A stretch of DNA of 64,000 nt from Adiantum capillus-veneris (lineage: Eukaryota; Streptophyta; Polypodiopsida; Polypodiales; Pteridaceae), in the NCBI GenBank assembly GCA_014529385.2, contig CM043942.1:48032244-48096243 (forward strand), in the 5' to 3' direction. The translations under genes and the position numbers were made by a program. This document shows positions 44,641-55,154 of the stretch, one piece after another. Numbering within the stretch: position 1 is the stretch's first letter; each line of letters begins with the position of its first letter. The notes under the pieces are model-generated. The model did no database searches and was not told the origin of the DNA. It saw only the letters and a program-made list of their open reading frames with translations.

Positions 44641-47600
44641 AAGAAGAAGAAGGAGTCACAGAGTCTCAAGACAACAAGCCAACATCGGAGGCCAATGTGG
44701 CAGGTAAAGTGGAGCAAGATGCTCTAATTCTCTCATTAGACAATGTGTCTAATTCTTGGATAGTAGATTCCGGGGCTTCATTCCATGCGACACCACACAA
44801 GCAACATTTCCAAGACTACACCAAAGGTAATTTTGGGTATGTATACTTGGGAGATGATGAAGCTTGTGAGATTGTCGGCAAAGGTACAGTTTCTGTCAAA
44901 ACTGCTAACGGAAATGAATGGAAGCTTAAAGATGTTAGGCATGTTCCTTCTCTTCGCAAAAATTTGATCTCTACAGGACAATTGGACGATGAAGGTTACA
45001 ACATTGCATTCGGACACAAACGGTGGAAGATCTCAAAGGGATCTTTGGTGGTTGCCAAGGGAGAAAAAGTCGGTACACTTTACTTGTGTACTGTTAGCAC
45101 GCAACCTTCATCTTGTGCAACAACTACAGAAGTTGACAGTGCGGTGTGGCACTATCGGCTTCCGCATATGAGTGCCAAAGGAATGCAAATCCTTCAAACA
45201 AAGAAGTTTCTACCAGGTTTGAAAGAAGTGGACTTAGAGTTCTGTGAAGATTGTGTTTATGGTAAACAAAAGAGGGTGAAATTTCAAAAATCAGGAAATG
45301 AAAGAAAAAATAAAAAACTTGAGTTGGTTCATTCTGATGTTTGGGGTCCTGCAAGTACACCATCACTTGGTGGCTCATTGTACTATGTAACATTCATAGA
45401 CGATGCGACTAGAAAAACATGGGTTTATGTCATGAAGAACAAATCCGATGTATTTTCCATATTTCAAGGGTGGAAAGCCTTTGTGGAGAATGAAACAGGT
45501 ACCAAGGTTAAATGCCTCAGATCCGACAATGGAGGCGAATATTGGAGCCAAGATTTTGAAAGCTTTTGTGCTAGCAATGGCATTAGGAGGCAAAGGACAA
45601 CCCCAAGGACACCTCAACAAAATGGGATTTCGAAAAGGATGAACATGACAATCATGGAGCGAGCACAAAGCATGCGGCTACATGCAGGCCTATCGCTTGA
45701 GCTTTGGGCGGAAGCTGTAAGTATGTCTGTGTACTTAATCAATCGGTCACCCTCAACGGCATTGAATGGGGGAGTTCCAGAAGAGGCATGGACAGGTAAA
45801 CCGGTGAATTATGCATTTCTCAAAGTGTTTGGGTGTGAGGCTTTCATGCACATAGATAGAAGCCTAAGATCAAAGCTAGATGCAAAGTCCAAAAAGTGTT
45901 TCTTCATTGGCTATGGAGAAGGTGACTTTGGGTATCGCCTATGGAATCGTGAAGATGGTAAAATCTTAAGGAGTAGGGATGTAATTCTTAACGAACAAAA
46001 TATGTACAAAGATTACTTGGAAAGAAATCAAACAAAAGAAACAGGTGATGAGTACATGGAGCTTGAGGACGGGGAAGACTCAAGGACTGCAAATGGTGAC
46101 AATGTGCGACAACGTCAACCAAATGAGGAGCCTCAACCTATTCCCCGAAGATCTACAAGAGCAAGTAGACCTCCAGAAAGGTTTGTTCCTTCCTTCAACC
46201 ATCTCTTGATCTCAGATTCTGGAGAGCCGGAATCATATGAAGAAGCTATGCAACATGAATCCAAAGAAGAATGGACGAAGAGCATGCAAGTGGAGATGGA
46301 CTCACTACATCGCAACCAAACATGGGAGTTGGTTGAGTTGCCTAAAGGTAAGCGGGCACTTCAAAACAAATGGGTGTACAAGCTAAAGGAAGAAGAAGGT
46401 GGGAAGAAAAGGTACAAGTCTAGGCTTGTGGTAAAAGGTTTTTCTCAAAAGAAAGGTATTAACTTCAATGAAATATTTTCTCCTGTTGTAAAAATGAACT
46501 CAATTAGGCTTGTCTTAAGCCTTGTGGCTGCTCATGATCTAAATCTCGAGCAAATGGATGTAAATACGGCATTCCCTCACGGTGACTTAGAGGAGGAAAT
46601 CTACATGCTTCAACCAAAGGGGTATGAAGTAAAAGGTAAGGAGAAAATGGTTTGCAGATTAAAGAAGAGCTTGTATGGTTTAAAGCAAGCATCAAGACAA
46701 TGGTACTTGAAGTTTGATCGATGGATGTTGGATCATGGATTCACAAGATGCAACTCGGATCACTGCGTCTACACGAAGAATTTGGGAGATGGAAAATTCA
46801 TCATCCTAATGTTATATGTTGATGACATGTTGATTGCAAGTGCTAACATGCAGGACATCAAAGACCTAAAAGAGAAGCTGTTTAAATCTTTTTCAATGAA
46901 AGATTTAGGTGCTGCAAAGAGGATACTTGGTATGAAAATATCAAGGGACAGGACAAAGAAGACAATAAAGCTATCTCAAGAAGATTACATCAAGAAGGTA
47001 CTAGAAAGGTGTGCAATGCAAAATGCAAAACCAGTTTCTACACCTTTGGCTGGTCACTTTAAAGTAACAAAGGATATGTGTCCAAAGACACAAGAGGAGA
47101 TAGCCTATATGTCTAAAGTTCCATATGCTGCAGCGGTAGGTTCTCTAATGTATGCTATGGTCTGGACAAGGCCAGACATTGCACATGCAGTGGGAGTTGT
47201 GAGTAGGTTCATGGACAACCCAGGTAAAGAGCATTGGCAAGCTGTGAAGTGGATACTTAGGTATCTAAAAGGGACAACAACAAATGCTTTGTATTTTGGA
47301 GGAACTGATATTTTTCTAGAAGGGTATGTTGATGCAGATATGGCAGGTGACAAAGATACTCGAAGGAGCACTACTGGCTATGTGTTCACGATTGGAGGCA
47401 CAGCAGTAAGCTGGGCTTCAAAGCTGCAGAAAGTGGTTTCACTTTCTACCACGGAAGCAGAGTATGTAGCAATGACGGAGGCAAGCAAAGAAATTCTGTG
47501 GCTTCACAGATTCTTAGAAGAGCTTGGATTCAAACAAGACAATTGTGTCTTATACAGCGATAGCCAAAGCGCTATCCATCTTGCGAAGAACTCAGCCTTT

Positions 47601-47777
47601 CATTCAAGGACAAAGCACATTGAGGTGAGATATCACTTCATACACACTCTTTTGGAAGAGGGACAACTAAAGCTAGGAAAGGTGCATACAAGTAAAAATC
47701 CTGCAGACATGTTTACAAAGGTGGTCAACAAGGAGAAGTTGAGCTTTTGCTCATCTTCAATCGGCATTCAAGGATAA
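44547..47777 (+). CDS. B1 pol polyprotein (protease, integrase, RT, RNase H)
   Basis: 1076-residue open frame. The protease active site WIVDSGASFHA has Asp74. The GAG-pre-integrase zinc finger (WHYRLPHMSAKGM ... CEDCVYGKQ) is near residues 200-240. The integrase core has Asp in LVHSDVWGP and Asp in LRSDNGGEYW, but the third catalytic residue, normally Glu in NGVAERMN, is Lys363 (NGISKRMN; codon AAA at 45633-45635). RT has NKWVYKLKEEEGG, MDVNTAFPHGDL and LYVDDML (about residue 757). RNase H retains Asp, Glu and Asp (VDADMAGD, TTEAEYVAM, YSDSQSAIHL). The first roughly 30 residues are out-of-frame gag sequence. Confidence 0.93.
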   Translation: MIAQGGASHAQSQFLTVGSAARRAMSRRIASQEEEGVTESQDNKPTSEANVAGKVEQDALILSLDNVSNSWIVDSGASFHATPHKQHFQDYTKGNFGYVYLGDDEACEIVGKGTVSVKTANGNEWKLKDVRHVPSLRKNLISTGQLDDEGYNIAFGHKRWKISKGSLVVAKGEKVGTLYLCTVSTQPSSCATTTEVDSAVWHYRLPHMSAKGMQILQTKKFLPGLKEVDLEFCEDCVYGKQKRVKFQKSGNERKNKKLELVHSDVWGPASTPSLGGSLYYVTFIDDATRKTWVYVMKNKSDVFSIFQGWKAFVENETGTKVKCLRSDNGGEYWSQDFESFCASNGIRRQRTTPRTPQQNGISKRMNMTIMERAQSMRLHAGLSLELWAEAVSMSVYLINRSPSTALNGGVPEEAWTGKPVNYAFLKVFGCEAFMHIDRSLRSKLDAKSKKCFFIGYGEGDFGYRLWNREDGKILRSRDVILNEQNMYKDYLERNQTKETGDEYMELEDGEDSRTANGDNVRQRQPNEEPQPIPRRSTRASRPPERFVPSFNHLLISDSGEPESYEEAMQHESKEEWTKSMQVEMDSLHRNQTWELVELPKGKRALQNKWVYKLKEEEGGKKRYKSRLVVKGFSQKKGINFNEIFSPVVKMNSIRLVLSLVAAHDLNLEQMDVNTAFPHGDLEEEIYMLQPKGYEVKGKEKMVCRLKKSLYGLKQASRQWYLKFDRWMLDHGFTRCNSDHCVYTKNLGDGKFIILMLYVDDMLIASANMQDIKDLKEKLFKSFSMKDLGAAKRILGMKISRDRTKKTIKLSQEDYIKKVLERCAMQNAKPVSTPLAGHFKVTKDMCPKTQEEIAYMSKVPYAAAVGSLMYAMVWTRPDIAHAVGVVSRFMDNPGKEHWQAVKWILRYLKGTTTNALYFGGTDIFLEGYVDADMAGDKDTRRSTTGYVFTIGGTAVSWASKLQKVVSLSTTEAEYVAMTEASKEILWLHRFLEELGFKQDNCVLYSDSQSAIHLAKNSAFHSRTKHIEVRYHFIHTLLEEGQLKLGKVHTSKNPADMFTKVVNKEKLSFCSSSIGIQG

Positions 47778-47823
47778 GAAGCCAGGATGGAAAGCAGTCA
47801 CATGTTTGGTTTGGAGATCAGTC

Positions 47824-47837
47824 TCCAAGTGGGAGAT
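47824..47837 (+). other. Polypurine tract of B1
   Basis: CCAAGTGGGAGAT immediately before the 3' LTR, the classic copia AAGTGGGAGAT motif. Confidence 0.85.
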
Positions 47838-48579
47838 TGTTAAGTATGGAGCTTGATTTACCCCTTGTAATCTTTTGTGGTAAAAGCGCACATTTGTAAG
47901 GCCCCCATTATGAGGAGAAGCCATCGTGCGTGAAGGAAAATCACTCGCCGGAACCATAATTTTCACGGCCAAAAATCAGGGGCAACTTTAGGGGCCTCGG
48001 AGGCGGAAGCCCCGAGACTTTTTTTCCCTCATCGGAATATTCCTTTTCACCGGAATATTATGGCCGGCGGCGGCCGGGAAAGTGGTCAGAAAACAAACCA
48101 GTCGGGTTGGCGGTGGTCGGAAGTCAATGGCCGGTGGCCGGTGGCCGAATTCAGAAGCGGATTTGTCTACACAGGGCGGATTGGAGGGTCCGATTTGGAC
48201 TTATTCACACAAGGACGGCTACACATGGCTGCCTCTCATGAGAGAGGGCAGCCCTTTTGGCCTATAAAAGGAGGCCATTTCTACACACATTTGATAGTGT
48301 GAAGTTGATGCAACAAGGTGGGTGTGAGGTGGTGAGAGTGAAGCAAGGTGGGAGCTCCAAAAGGGTATAATCCCTTTGTAAACTACTTCTTGTTTTGAAG
48401 TACTAAAGCCATTGAGTGGCTGCTTTCCCGTGGACGTAGCCCACATTGGGTGAACCACGTATATCGTGTGTACTCTCTCTCTCTCTCTCTTTACTCTATA
48501 ATCTCGTGTATGTAGATCTGTCTCTCTCCATTAAGTAATCTACTTAATTATCTATTTAGCTACGTCTTATTTCCTAACA
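47838..48579 (+). repeat. 3' LTR of B1
   Basis: 742 bp from TGTTAAGTATGGAG to CCTAACA. Carries a roughly 45-base extra segment near 47980-48025 ('ggggcctcggaggcgg') compared with the 5' LTR, and lacks a short segment near 48172. Confidence 0.92.
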
Positions 48580-48646
48580 CATCCTACCCAATGCTGAAGA
48601 ACGTCGTAGAGAGATTGCAAAGCGCCTCCTATCAAAAGATAGTTAA
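48580..48646 (+). pseudogene. Same unrecognised gene, last part beyond copia B1
   Basis: Removing B1 and one copy of CATCC restores a frame from the left side (ALGVDSAQAIATLMLTS) into PNAEERREIAKRLLSKDS and a TAA stop at 48644-48646. The continuity supports an originally coding region into which B1 jumped. Confidence 0.55.
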
Positions 48647-49375
48647 GCCTGATGTACAACCTTTTTAAATGAAAATCATCTCAACTTATTCTTGTCCATG
48701 ATCTATTGCAACTTCAGGTTTCTGTTTTGATCATATTCAATGACCATGCAATTTGTAAAAACTTTATCTTTAGTTATATGTATAATTTTGTTTTTGTACA
48801 TTGATAAAAGTTATCTTGTAATCGGCACCAAAATGTCCATTAGGTACTCTAGGTGGCATGGATATGCTAGGCGATGGCTAATTGGGTCAAATGAGCTCTG
48901 TCCACAAGGCAACAAGAAAAGGCTCTACAGCACTGCTGTCTGGCCAATTCTTGCTACCTTATGGACTAAGCTCATTTGGCCAATTAGCCATCTAGCAAAT
49001 GTAGGCCACCTGCATACCTAATGGATTCTCATGCCAATCACAATACAACTTTTTTGCCTGATTTTCCATCAACTAGCATATGCAGGACATCTGGAGTACC
49101 TATTGCCCGGCCAATTATCATCTCACCTTCAACCAATTAACTAAAAGAAATGTAGAAAATTATAGACATGAAGCTTATCTTCATTGATCTAAATTACACA
49201 AACTAAAAAACTTTTTTCAAGATTTTATAGAGAGACAATAAGAGATGTGATTGTATTTATTGCAAAGTGCAAATACAGTGAGTTCCAAAGAAAACTTGAT
49301 TCCATTACAAGGTTTCAAAGCAAACTTGATTCCAATACAACGGTTAGTTACAAAAAGGTTTGATGTCAAAAAATA
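48647..49375. other. Gene-free stretch with a foldback
   Basis: Apart from the foldback at 48836-49025 no feature is seen. 49250-49340 contains a duplicated short segment ('aacttgattcca' twice, 35 bases apart). Confidence 0.5.
48836..49025. mobile_element. Foldback element, about 85-base arms
   Basis: Ends TCCATTAGGTA ... TACCTAATGGA. The arms (about 48836-48920 and 48943-49025) are imperfectly complementary over their whole length, with a loop of about 22 bases. The best-matched core is ATGGCTAATTGG and CAAATGAGCT opposite their complements. A single RNA would form one long imperfect hairpin, as in short MITEs and in young plant MIR genes. No target duplication was identified. Confidence 0.7.
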
Positions 49376-50110
49376 TCACTCATGCCTAAGGCGACGTGCT
49401 AGTTGCATGTCCTTGGCCATGATTGTTACACGCTTGGCACGGACAGCACATAAGAACGTATTCTCAAAGAGACTAACCAAATAAGCCTATGCATCCTCCT
49501 AAATTAATTTGAGGGCAACATCAGACATCCGAAGCTCTGTGTTGTAGCTTTGTAGTACCTATCTACACGTCCAGGCAAATGGTGCCTTCTTGATAAGCAA
49601 GTCCGCCGTATTTTGGTAACACCGAATTTCAGCAAATGCTCTATAGAAGTGTCGTGCTCTTTGAGATTGTTGTTGTGGGGTCCTTTGAGCTCCTTGGGGT
49701 GTGTTCTTTGTGGCTTTCTATAGAGTTTTGACTTACGGCGGCGCTTGGGAGGTGGCTCAGGGGCATCTTCATTAGGATCATAATCTTCATCATTGTTGAT
49801 GCACTCACCATTGTTGGGTACATCAGAAGGCATGGCACCCATCCCCCTCGACATTGACTTGTGAGCCACATTTTGACAACCTTGGCCGAATGGGCCTCGC
49901 ACCCATCCCTCTTGGAAACATCTCTCCGTCCACCCAATGAGTCACTGGGATGTCCTCCCCTTCCTAGGATGAATGCTCATTAGACGTGTCTGTCTCTGTG
50001 CATTCGGGGTCGGCTAGCTCTTTGGGTTGCCGATTTGTACGCATCTTCTGCTTCTTGCACACCTCATTGGTCTTTGGATTCTTCTTTGTAGTTTTTTTTG
50101 TCCTTGCCAT
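49376..50110 (-). pseudogene. Histone-H3-like gene with long divergent tail, decayed
   Basis: The start at 50110 reads MARTKKTTKKNPKTNE, like the canonical H3 opening MARTK. A long polar tail follows, with a stop (SS*EGE), an acidic patch (NNDEDYDPNEDAPE) and a basic run (PPKRRRKSK). After a frameshift near 49650 the histone fold appears: AEIRCYQNTADLLIKKAPF, then YNTELRMSDVALKLI, then [19 protein letters not shown], then [17 protein letters not shown] and TGA (49376-49378). Three in-frame TAGs (49559-49561, 49499-49501, 49487-49489) lie in the fold. Loop 1 has the length of canonical H3, shorter than in CENH3; the KAPF box is seen in many CENH3 proteins. A variant H3 is the best reading; CENH3 is possible but unproven. 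Confidence 0.8.
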
Positions 50111-50480
50111 CTAGAAAGTGTCTTTGGGAATATCTTTAGAGCTTAGGGTATTCGGAGAGGGAGGGAGTGTTTTGTGTTTGTGATGGGGGGTTTTCCCTCT
50201 TTATATGGGGTGGCCATAGAAGGGTGGGTTCACACGGTGGAAAAGAGCTGCTAAAAGGACAAGAAAATAATCTTTTGAATTACAAAACCACATGAAAGTA
50301 AAGAACTATTTGATCTCATAGAGCTAAACGTCTACTTGAACAATTGCGTAAACAATCAAACAATGAAAACACTCGATGAAAAGCAAGAGGGTTGTGACAC
50401 AAAAAATTATGTTGTAATACTCAGATTACGGGGATAATATGTGCATTCAAGTGTAATGGATTTTCCATCATCATGAGATT
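50111..50480. other. Upstream region of the H3-like gene
   Basis: Beyond the TATA box nothing further is recognised before the next decayed coding region. Confidence 0.45.
50200..50206 (-). promoter_or_regulatory. TATA box of the H3-like gene
   Basis: The minus strand reads ATATAAA within CCCCATATAAAGAGGG, about 90 bases upstream of the ATG at 50110. Position and context fit a plant core promoter. Confidence 0.6.
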
Positions 50481-53045
50481 CCAAGTACATCTATTGCCTC
50501 CTGGCCCAGACTTTTCCCACCCTAGTCCTTGATGCTCGCCACACTGCATGTCGTACTGGACCTTGTGAGGATCTCCAGTGCTCTAAGGAACAAGCATGGG
50601 CCAGTTTGATGTCCTTCTTTTGCCAAGCGTGATGACCTTGCACGTTCGATGGACACTTTGCATCCAAAGTGGTAAGGTAAAACCAGTTGAACTTCCTAAA
50701 GATAGCATGAGTGCATTAAACCCCCTCCATGTATTTTATTCTTGAAGTAGACACCTCTGGCACGATATTGTGACTTCTCCATACCTTGCGTGCTCCAAAC
50801 ATCCAATGAACCATACATGTTCATAAAGTATGCACCATGTGCATAGAGGATATGCTATCCATAAAGCCACAACACATCGATGATGATCAAAAGTAAAGCA
50901 TAGAATAGACCAAGGCGGAATAGCAAGCACTCACCATATAGTGTGTAATGTTTGTTTCACCCCATGCTATGACGACTACCTTTGTGAACTCCACCACCAA
51001 ATTTTGGAATTGTTGTTGTTGCTCATTGGTTGTGCTTGCAAACCATAGTATCTTCATCATCTTGTTGAATACTGCCCAAAACATGATGTCGGCTAAGCAC
51101 AACACTTGCATTGCTATCATTGTCCGTTGTATACTTGCAAAGATCCTGCACAACTCCCATCCACATTCAGATATTGATGACCTGACATGTGCACTACTTT
51201 CCTTGGGCGAAACCCTCTTCAAAAGTGCCTTGCATTTAGTCCACTCATGGACATTGGTTGGGCCACTTCTTGAGCGCTTGCATTGTTCTTTTGTGCAACA
51301 ATGGATGTATTGGTCCCATGACAACCTATTGAATTTAAAAGCCCTTCCACTTTTGGGATAGCATAAAGCGAACTCTTTGTAGGCTTCATTGTAAAGGCAT
51401 AATCAATATGAAGCTTCAATAAACAATCAAAGATGCACATAAAAATATGAAGTGTGCAAAAATGCACATTTTTGAGAGGGAAGTTAATTATAGGGTTCCA
51501 TTCATTGTCTTTTATGGCACAATTGGGCTCCTCTAGCATATGACATCATAGCATTGAGTGCTCCCACACGCGTGTAATTTGTGAATTGTCCTTTTCCTCT
51601 GTTTTGTCAACTGTTGCATTTTTGCATGCATTCCCCTTATAGCCCTTAATGAAAAATGGACAAGGATACAGAGCTCCAGCCCCTTGTTTGCACCCTAGAA
51701 TGCACTTGATTGTTCTCAAATCGCCACCTAAGTGCCAATCAACTTCAAACTCCCCTATGCCATCCTCTTGGAGTTCCTCCCAAGCTAGTTGTGCCTTAAT
51801 GACATCTATCATCCACAAAATACATTCAAAAATCAAGCAAGCACTTCATGGGTCTCCTTGGGAACCTCAATAGCACCAAGCCACCAAATTTCTATCTCCA
51901 ACTGGACACTAAAAGATGGTGCACACTCTTCATTCAGAGCTATACGCTTCGCATGAAATAAGGCCTCGTTCATGAGAGTAATACTCATCCTTTCTAGTCT
52001 TTGTTTCTTCACAATTTGACACTCGTCTAGCTAGAGCACAAACGTCAACTTTGATCTAGTGCTAAAAATGTCCAAAATAACATATAAAAAACATAATTTG
52101 GAAAAAAAACTGACTATGCATTGTTGTAGCCTCATCATTAGGTGGTACACCATAAAAATGTACCATTGCCATTTGAAGCTTTCTCAAATCAACAAAAATA
52201 TTATTTGACATTGAGTAAGGAAATCCCTTGTCCACTATGTCTGCACCGACGCTTGCATTGGTATGTTTTCTTACTCCTTTTGAACTCTTGGTAAAGGTGG
52301 ATGAAGGAATTATCTCCTCTATGTGCAAATAGCCCCTATTCGAAAGTACACATCTTAGTTCAAAGCCTTCTTAGCAAGATTGACCTTAAATGGTATAGGA
52401 AAAACATTCTCAGTAATTCCTCTTTCCCTTAAAGCATCCTTAAGGAGACCATATAAGGCAACGTATCCCTTAGTATTAATTTCCACTTCATCACAAGCCT
52501 TCTGTACATCAACGTCGCTCACAAGATTTGAAAACTTTGCATAACCTCCTTTGTGACAACATTATTTAAATTTTTTATATTTGGTGCTCGTAAACGGGCT
52601 ATGACATCCGATTTCTTGAGGCACAAACTCAACAAATGGATGCTATCCTCTTGGATGTGGCCACCACATAGCTCTTGGATAAAATTCCTAGAAGAAGGGA
52701 CAAAAACATTACCATAGAAGCAATTTAAAGCATGTATTGGAGCATAGCAAAATGCACCTTGTAGTTGTAACCCTTCTTTTTTGAGCACTACCTTCAGGGC
52801 TAAAGTCTCTATGGCTGAGAAGCTCCTCTTATGTTTCCTTGCACCTAAGGGCGTCTTTTTAAGATGCAGGATCTTATCTTCAAGCTTTGCAATCTTAGCA
52901 TTTTTCTCTTCCACGTGTAGCTTAACAGTTTGCACTTCCTCCTCTGCATGAATGATCCTTTCGCGCAATCCACTAGTGGTATGGGAAAGAAGTTGGCATT
53001 GATGCAAAGACCATTGTGTGCTATTAGCTCCAATAGTCAACAATC
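50480..53045 (-). pseudogene. Unrecognised decayed gene, probably multi-exon
   Basis: Minus-strand coding pieces run from 53043 to about 50480. The N-terminal piece (52519-53043, 174 residues) has a heptad-rich stretch (AEEEVQTVKLHVEEKNAKIA) followed by a basic segment. Next come HIEEIIPSSTFTKSSKGVRK (about 52328) and, after a possible short intron, a stretch with EFEVDWHLGGDLRTIKCILG and CKQGAGALYPCPFF (51640-51770). Then come NVHFCTLHIFMCIFDCLLKL (about 51460) and a block ending in 51324-50887. The pieces look like one protein with stops and shifts. I recall similar uncharacterised plant proteins but cannot name the family; a transposon origin is possible. Confidence 0.5.
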
Positions 53046-53369
53046 ACTTGCAGTGTCCACCAAGAAGACCTTGCTCCCCTCTACCTACATATTGTAAGAA
53101 TAAGCAAGGCTATTGAATGTTGAATACACATTGATCATTAGGGTAGAGGCAACCATGCACCCAAAGGTCCACATTGGTGTGACATGTATCATGGTGTTGT
53201 TGTGCAATTTACAAGTATTGATGTTTTAAGGGTGCGAAGTCCTTTGGCAGCTGAACATGTAGAGACACCATTTTTGAACTTGGAGATCTTGCTGCGGATG
53301 GGAGGTTTGTAATGTCACTTACTCCATGGAAAGGGGAATAAATTTGGCATCAAGTAAGAGAGCTATGGG

Positions 53370-53560
53370 ATGAAGAGCTACAACAGAGATACGGAGTGGA
53401 GAGGAGAGCTATGGAGTGGACAACTATGGAATGGAGAGCTGCAGAGCAGAGCTACGGAGTGGAGAGGAGAGCTATGGAGTGGAGAGCTATGGAGTGGAGA
53501 GCTATGGGATGGAGAGCTGCAGCAGAGCTATGGAGTGGACCTGCAACAAGGAGAGGGAAG
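53370..53560. repeat. Minisatellite, unit about 15 bp (gagctatggagtgga)
   Basis: Repeated GAGCTATGGAGTGGA with variants in a higher-order pattern of about 75 bp. The plus frame reads MEWRAMEWRAM repeats and is not considered a gene. Confidence 0.85.
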
Positions 53561-54065
53561 GAGAAAGAGTTTGTGATGAAAAATAGAAGGGAGAAGAGAG
53601 AGGGAGAGGAGTGAGAGAGAGGGGAGTGATTTTGGAGGGAACTGAGAAAAGTTGGAGAGTTTGACATTTTGCAGGTCTAGTAGTGAAATTTTGAGAGAAA
53701 AATTTGATTTTTGGGTATGCATATAGGTTGGGGAGAAGTTTTGAGTAAAAATGAGGTTTATTTGAATTTTTCTTGAAAAAGGGCGGGGGTTATGGACGCC
53801 CTTGATGATGTGGCAAAAGAAAGGGGGTAGGGTAGTTATTGTCATAAGGGCCACCACTCTTTTGGGTAGAGAGAGAATGTACCTAATACCCCCCCAGGCT
53901 CTATTTCAGCCTACAAAAAGCCTATGACAACCCTAAAAAAAGCCTATGAGAAAACCCTCATTCAATGCTCTTCTCTCCTAAATCACACACATTTTTGCCT
54001 TAATCCCTTAAAATTAGGGATCCTTACAAGGCCCTTTTGGGGTTCATATTTTTTCTAATGTGACA
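53561..54065. other. No gene recognised
   Basis: Purine-rich sequence, then AT-rich sequence up to the abrupt start of the A2 reverse transcriptase at about 54066. Confidence 0.5.
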
Positions 54066-55137
54066 GAGCACTAAACCAGATCACTATCAAAATAAGATTT
54101 CTTGTACTGTGGGTAGACGATCTGTTTGATAAGCTACAAGGCTCGACCTACTTTAGTAGGATTGACCTTAAAAGTGGCTATCATCAAATAAGGATAGTGA
54201 ATGAAGATATCGTAAAGACCACGTTTCACACAACGTTGGTCTTTATATGAATACCTTGTCATGCCTTTTGGCTTGACAAATTCTCTAGACACATTCAACT
54301 GCTTAATGGAGAAAATCTTTAGACCCTGCAGCAAGTTTACTGCGATGATATCATCATCTACTCCAAATCTATTGAGGAGCATAAGAAACATCTCTAGGTA
54401 ATTTTTCAAGCATTGAGGGAGAATAAACTTTTCATTAATCAAAAGAAGAGTGAATTTTTCCTTCAAGAGATTCAATACTTAAGTCACATTATCTCTCAAG
54501 ATGGTATCCGTATGGATCCAACCAAGTTAGAGGTAATAACAGTATGGATCCAACCAAGTTAGAGGTAATAAAAGGATGGCATATCCCAAGGAATCTACAG
54601 GAGCTACAAAGCTTTATTGGTATGTGTGCATACTATAGATGCTTCATAGCTATATTCTCACAAATAGCAAGACCATTACATGACTTGACAAAGTAGAATG
54701 TTAAGTACATATGGATTGCCAAAGAACAAAATGCTTTGAGAAGCTTAAAGAAAAATTTACTTTTCAACCTGTGCTTACATTCCCGGATCTCTCAAAACCA
54801 TGTGAGGTCCAATGTGATGCTTGTGGAGATTGCCTTGGAGCAGTCTTGCTTCAAGAAGGGCATGCCATAGCATATGAGAGTCGAAGACTCGATTCCGATG
54901 AGCGAGTATTGGGCATCTACAAAAAGGAGTTGCTAGCTGTCATACATGCCCTTGACACATGGAAGCACTATCTTTTGGGGACTCCATTCATCCTACTAAC
55001 GGATCACCAAAGTCTTAAGTACTTCATGACACAAACCAAGCTCTCCGACAAACAAATGAGGTGGGAAAATTTTCTTTCACAATTCAATTTTCATATTGCT
55101 CACAAGCACAATCAAGTGGCCGATGCACTATCATGAT
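54066..55137 (+). pseudogene. A2 reverse transcriptase and RNase H
   Basis: The RT part (54066-54690) has [15 protein letters not shown] and an altered active-site box, with frameshifts. A 30-odd-base tandem duplication ('gtatggatccaaccaagtta') lies at about 54509-54570. The RNase H frame (54711-55136) has QCDACGDCLG, KKELLAVIHALDTWK and LTDHQSLKYF and ends VADALS, followed by a stop. Confidence 0.85.
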
Positions 55138-55154
55138 GACCAAGGGGAAATGCG

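Larger units (their letters stand above)
43097..48579 (+). mobile_element. Ty1/copia element B1
   Basis: 5483 bp with LTRs of 725 and 742 bp, tRNA-Met PBS, gag, long pol frame and polypurine tract, flanked by a perfect CATCC duplication (43092-43096, 48580-48584). Related sequences in the window: solo LTR 27797-28507 and B2 starting at 57427. Confidence 0.95.

Noticed and set aside
49376-50110. Calling the H3-like pseudogene CENH3
   Set aside because: The tail is long and the KAPF box fits, but loop 1 has canonical H3 length rather than the longer CENH3 form. Left as an H3-like variant.
53396-53614. Plus-strand frame with MEWRAM repeats as a repeat protein
   Set aside because: It is the direct translation of a 15-bp minisatellite. 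Another phase is equally open, and there is no conserved flank.
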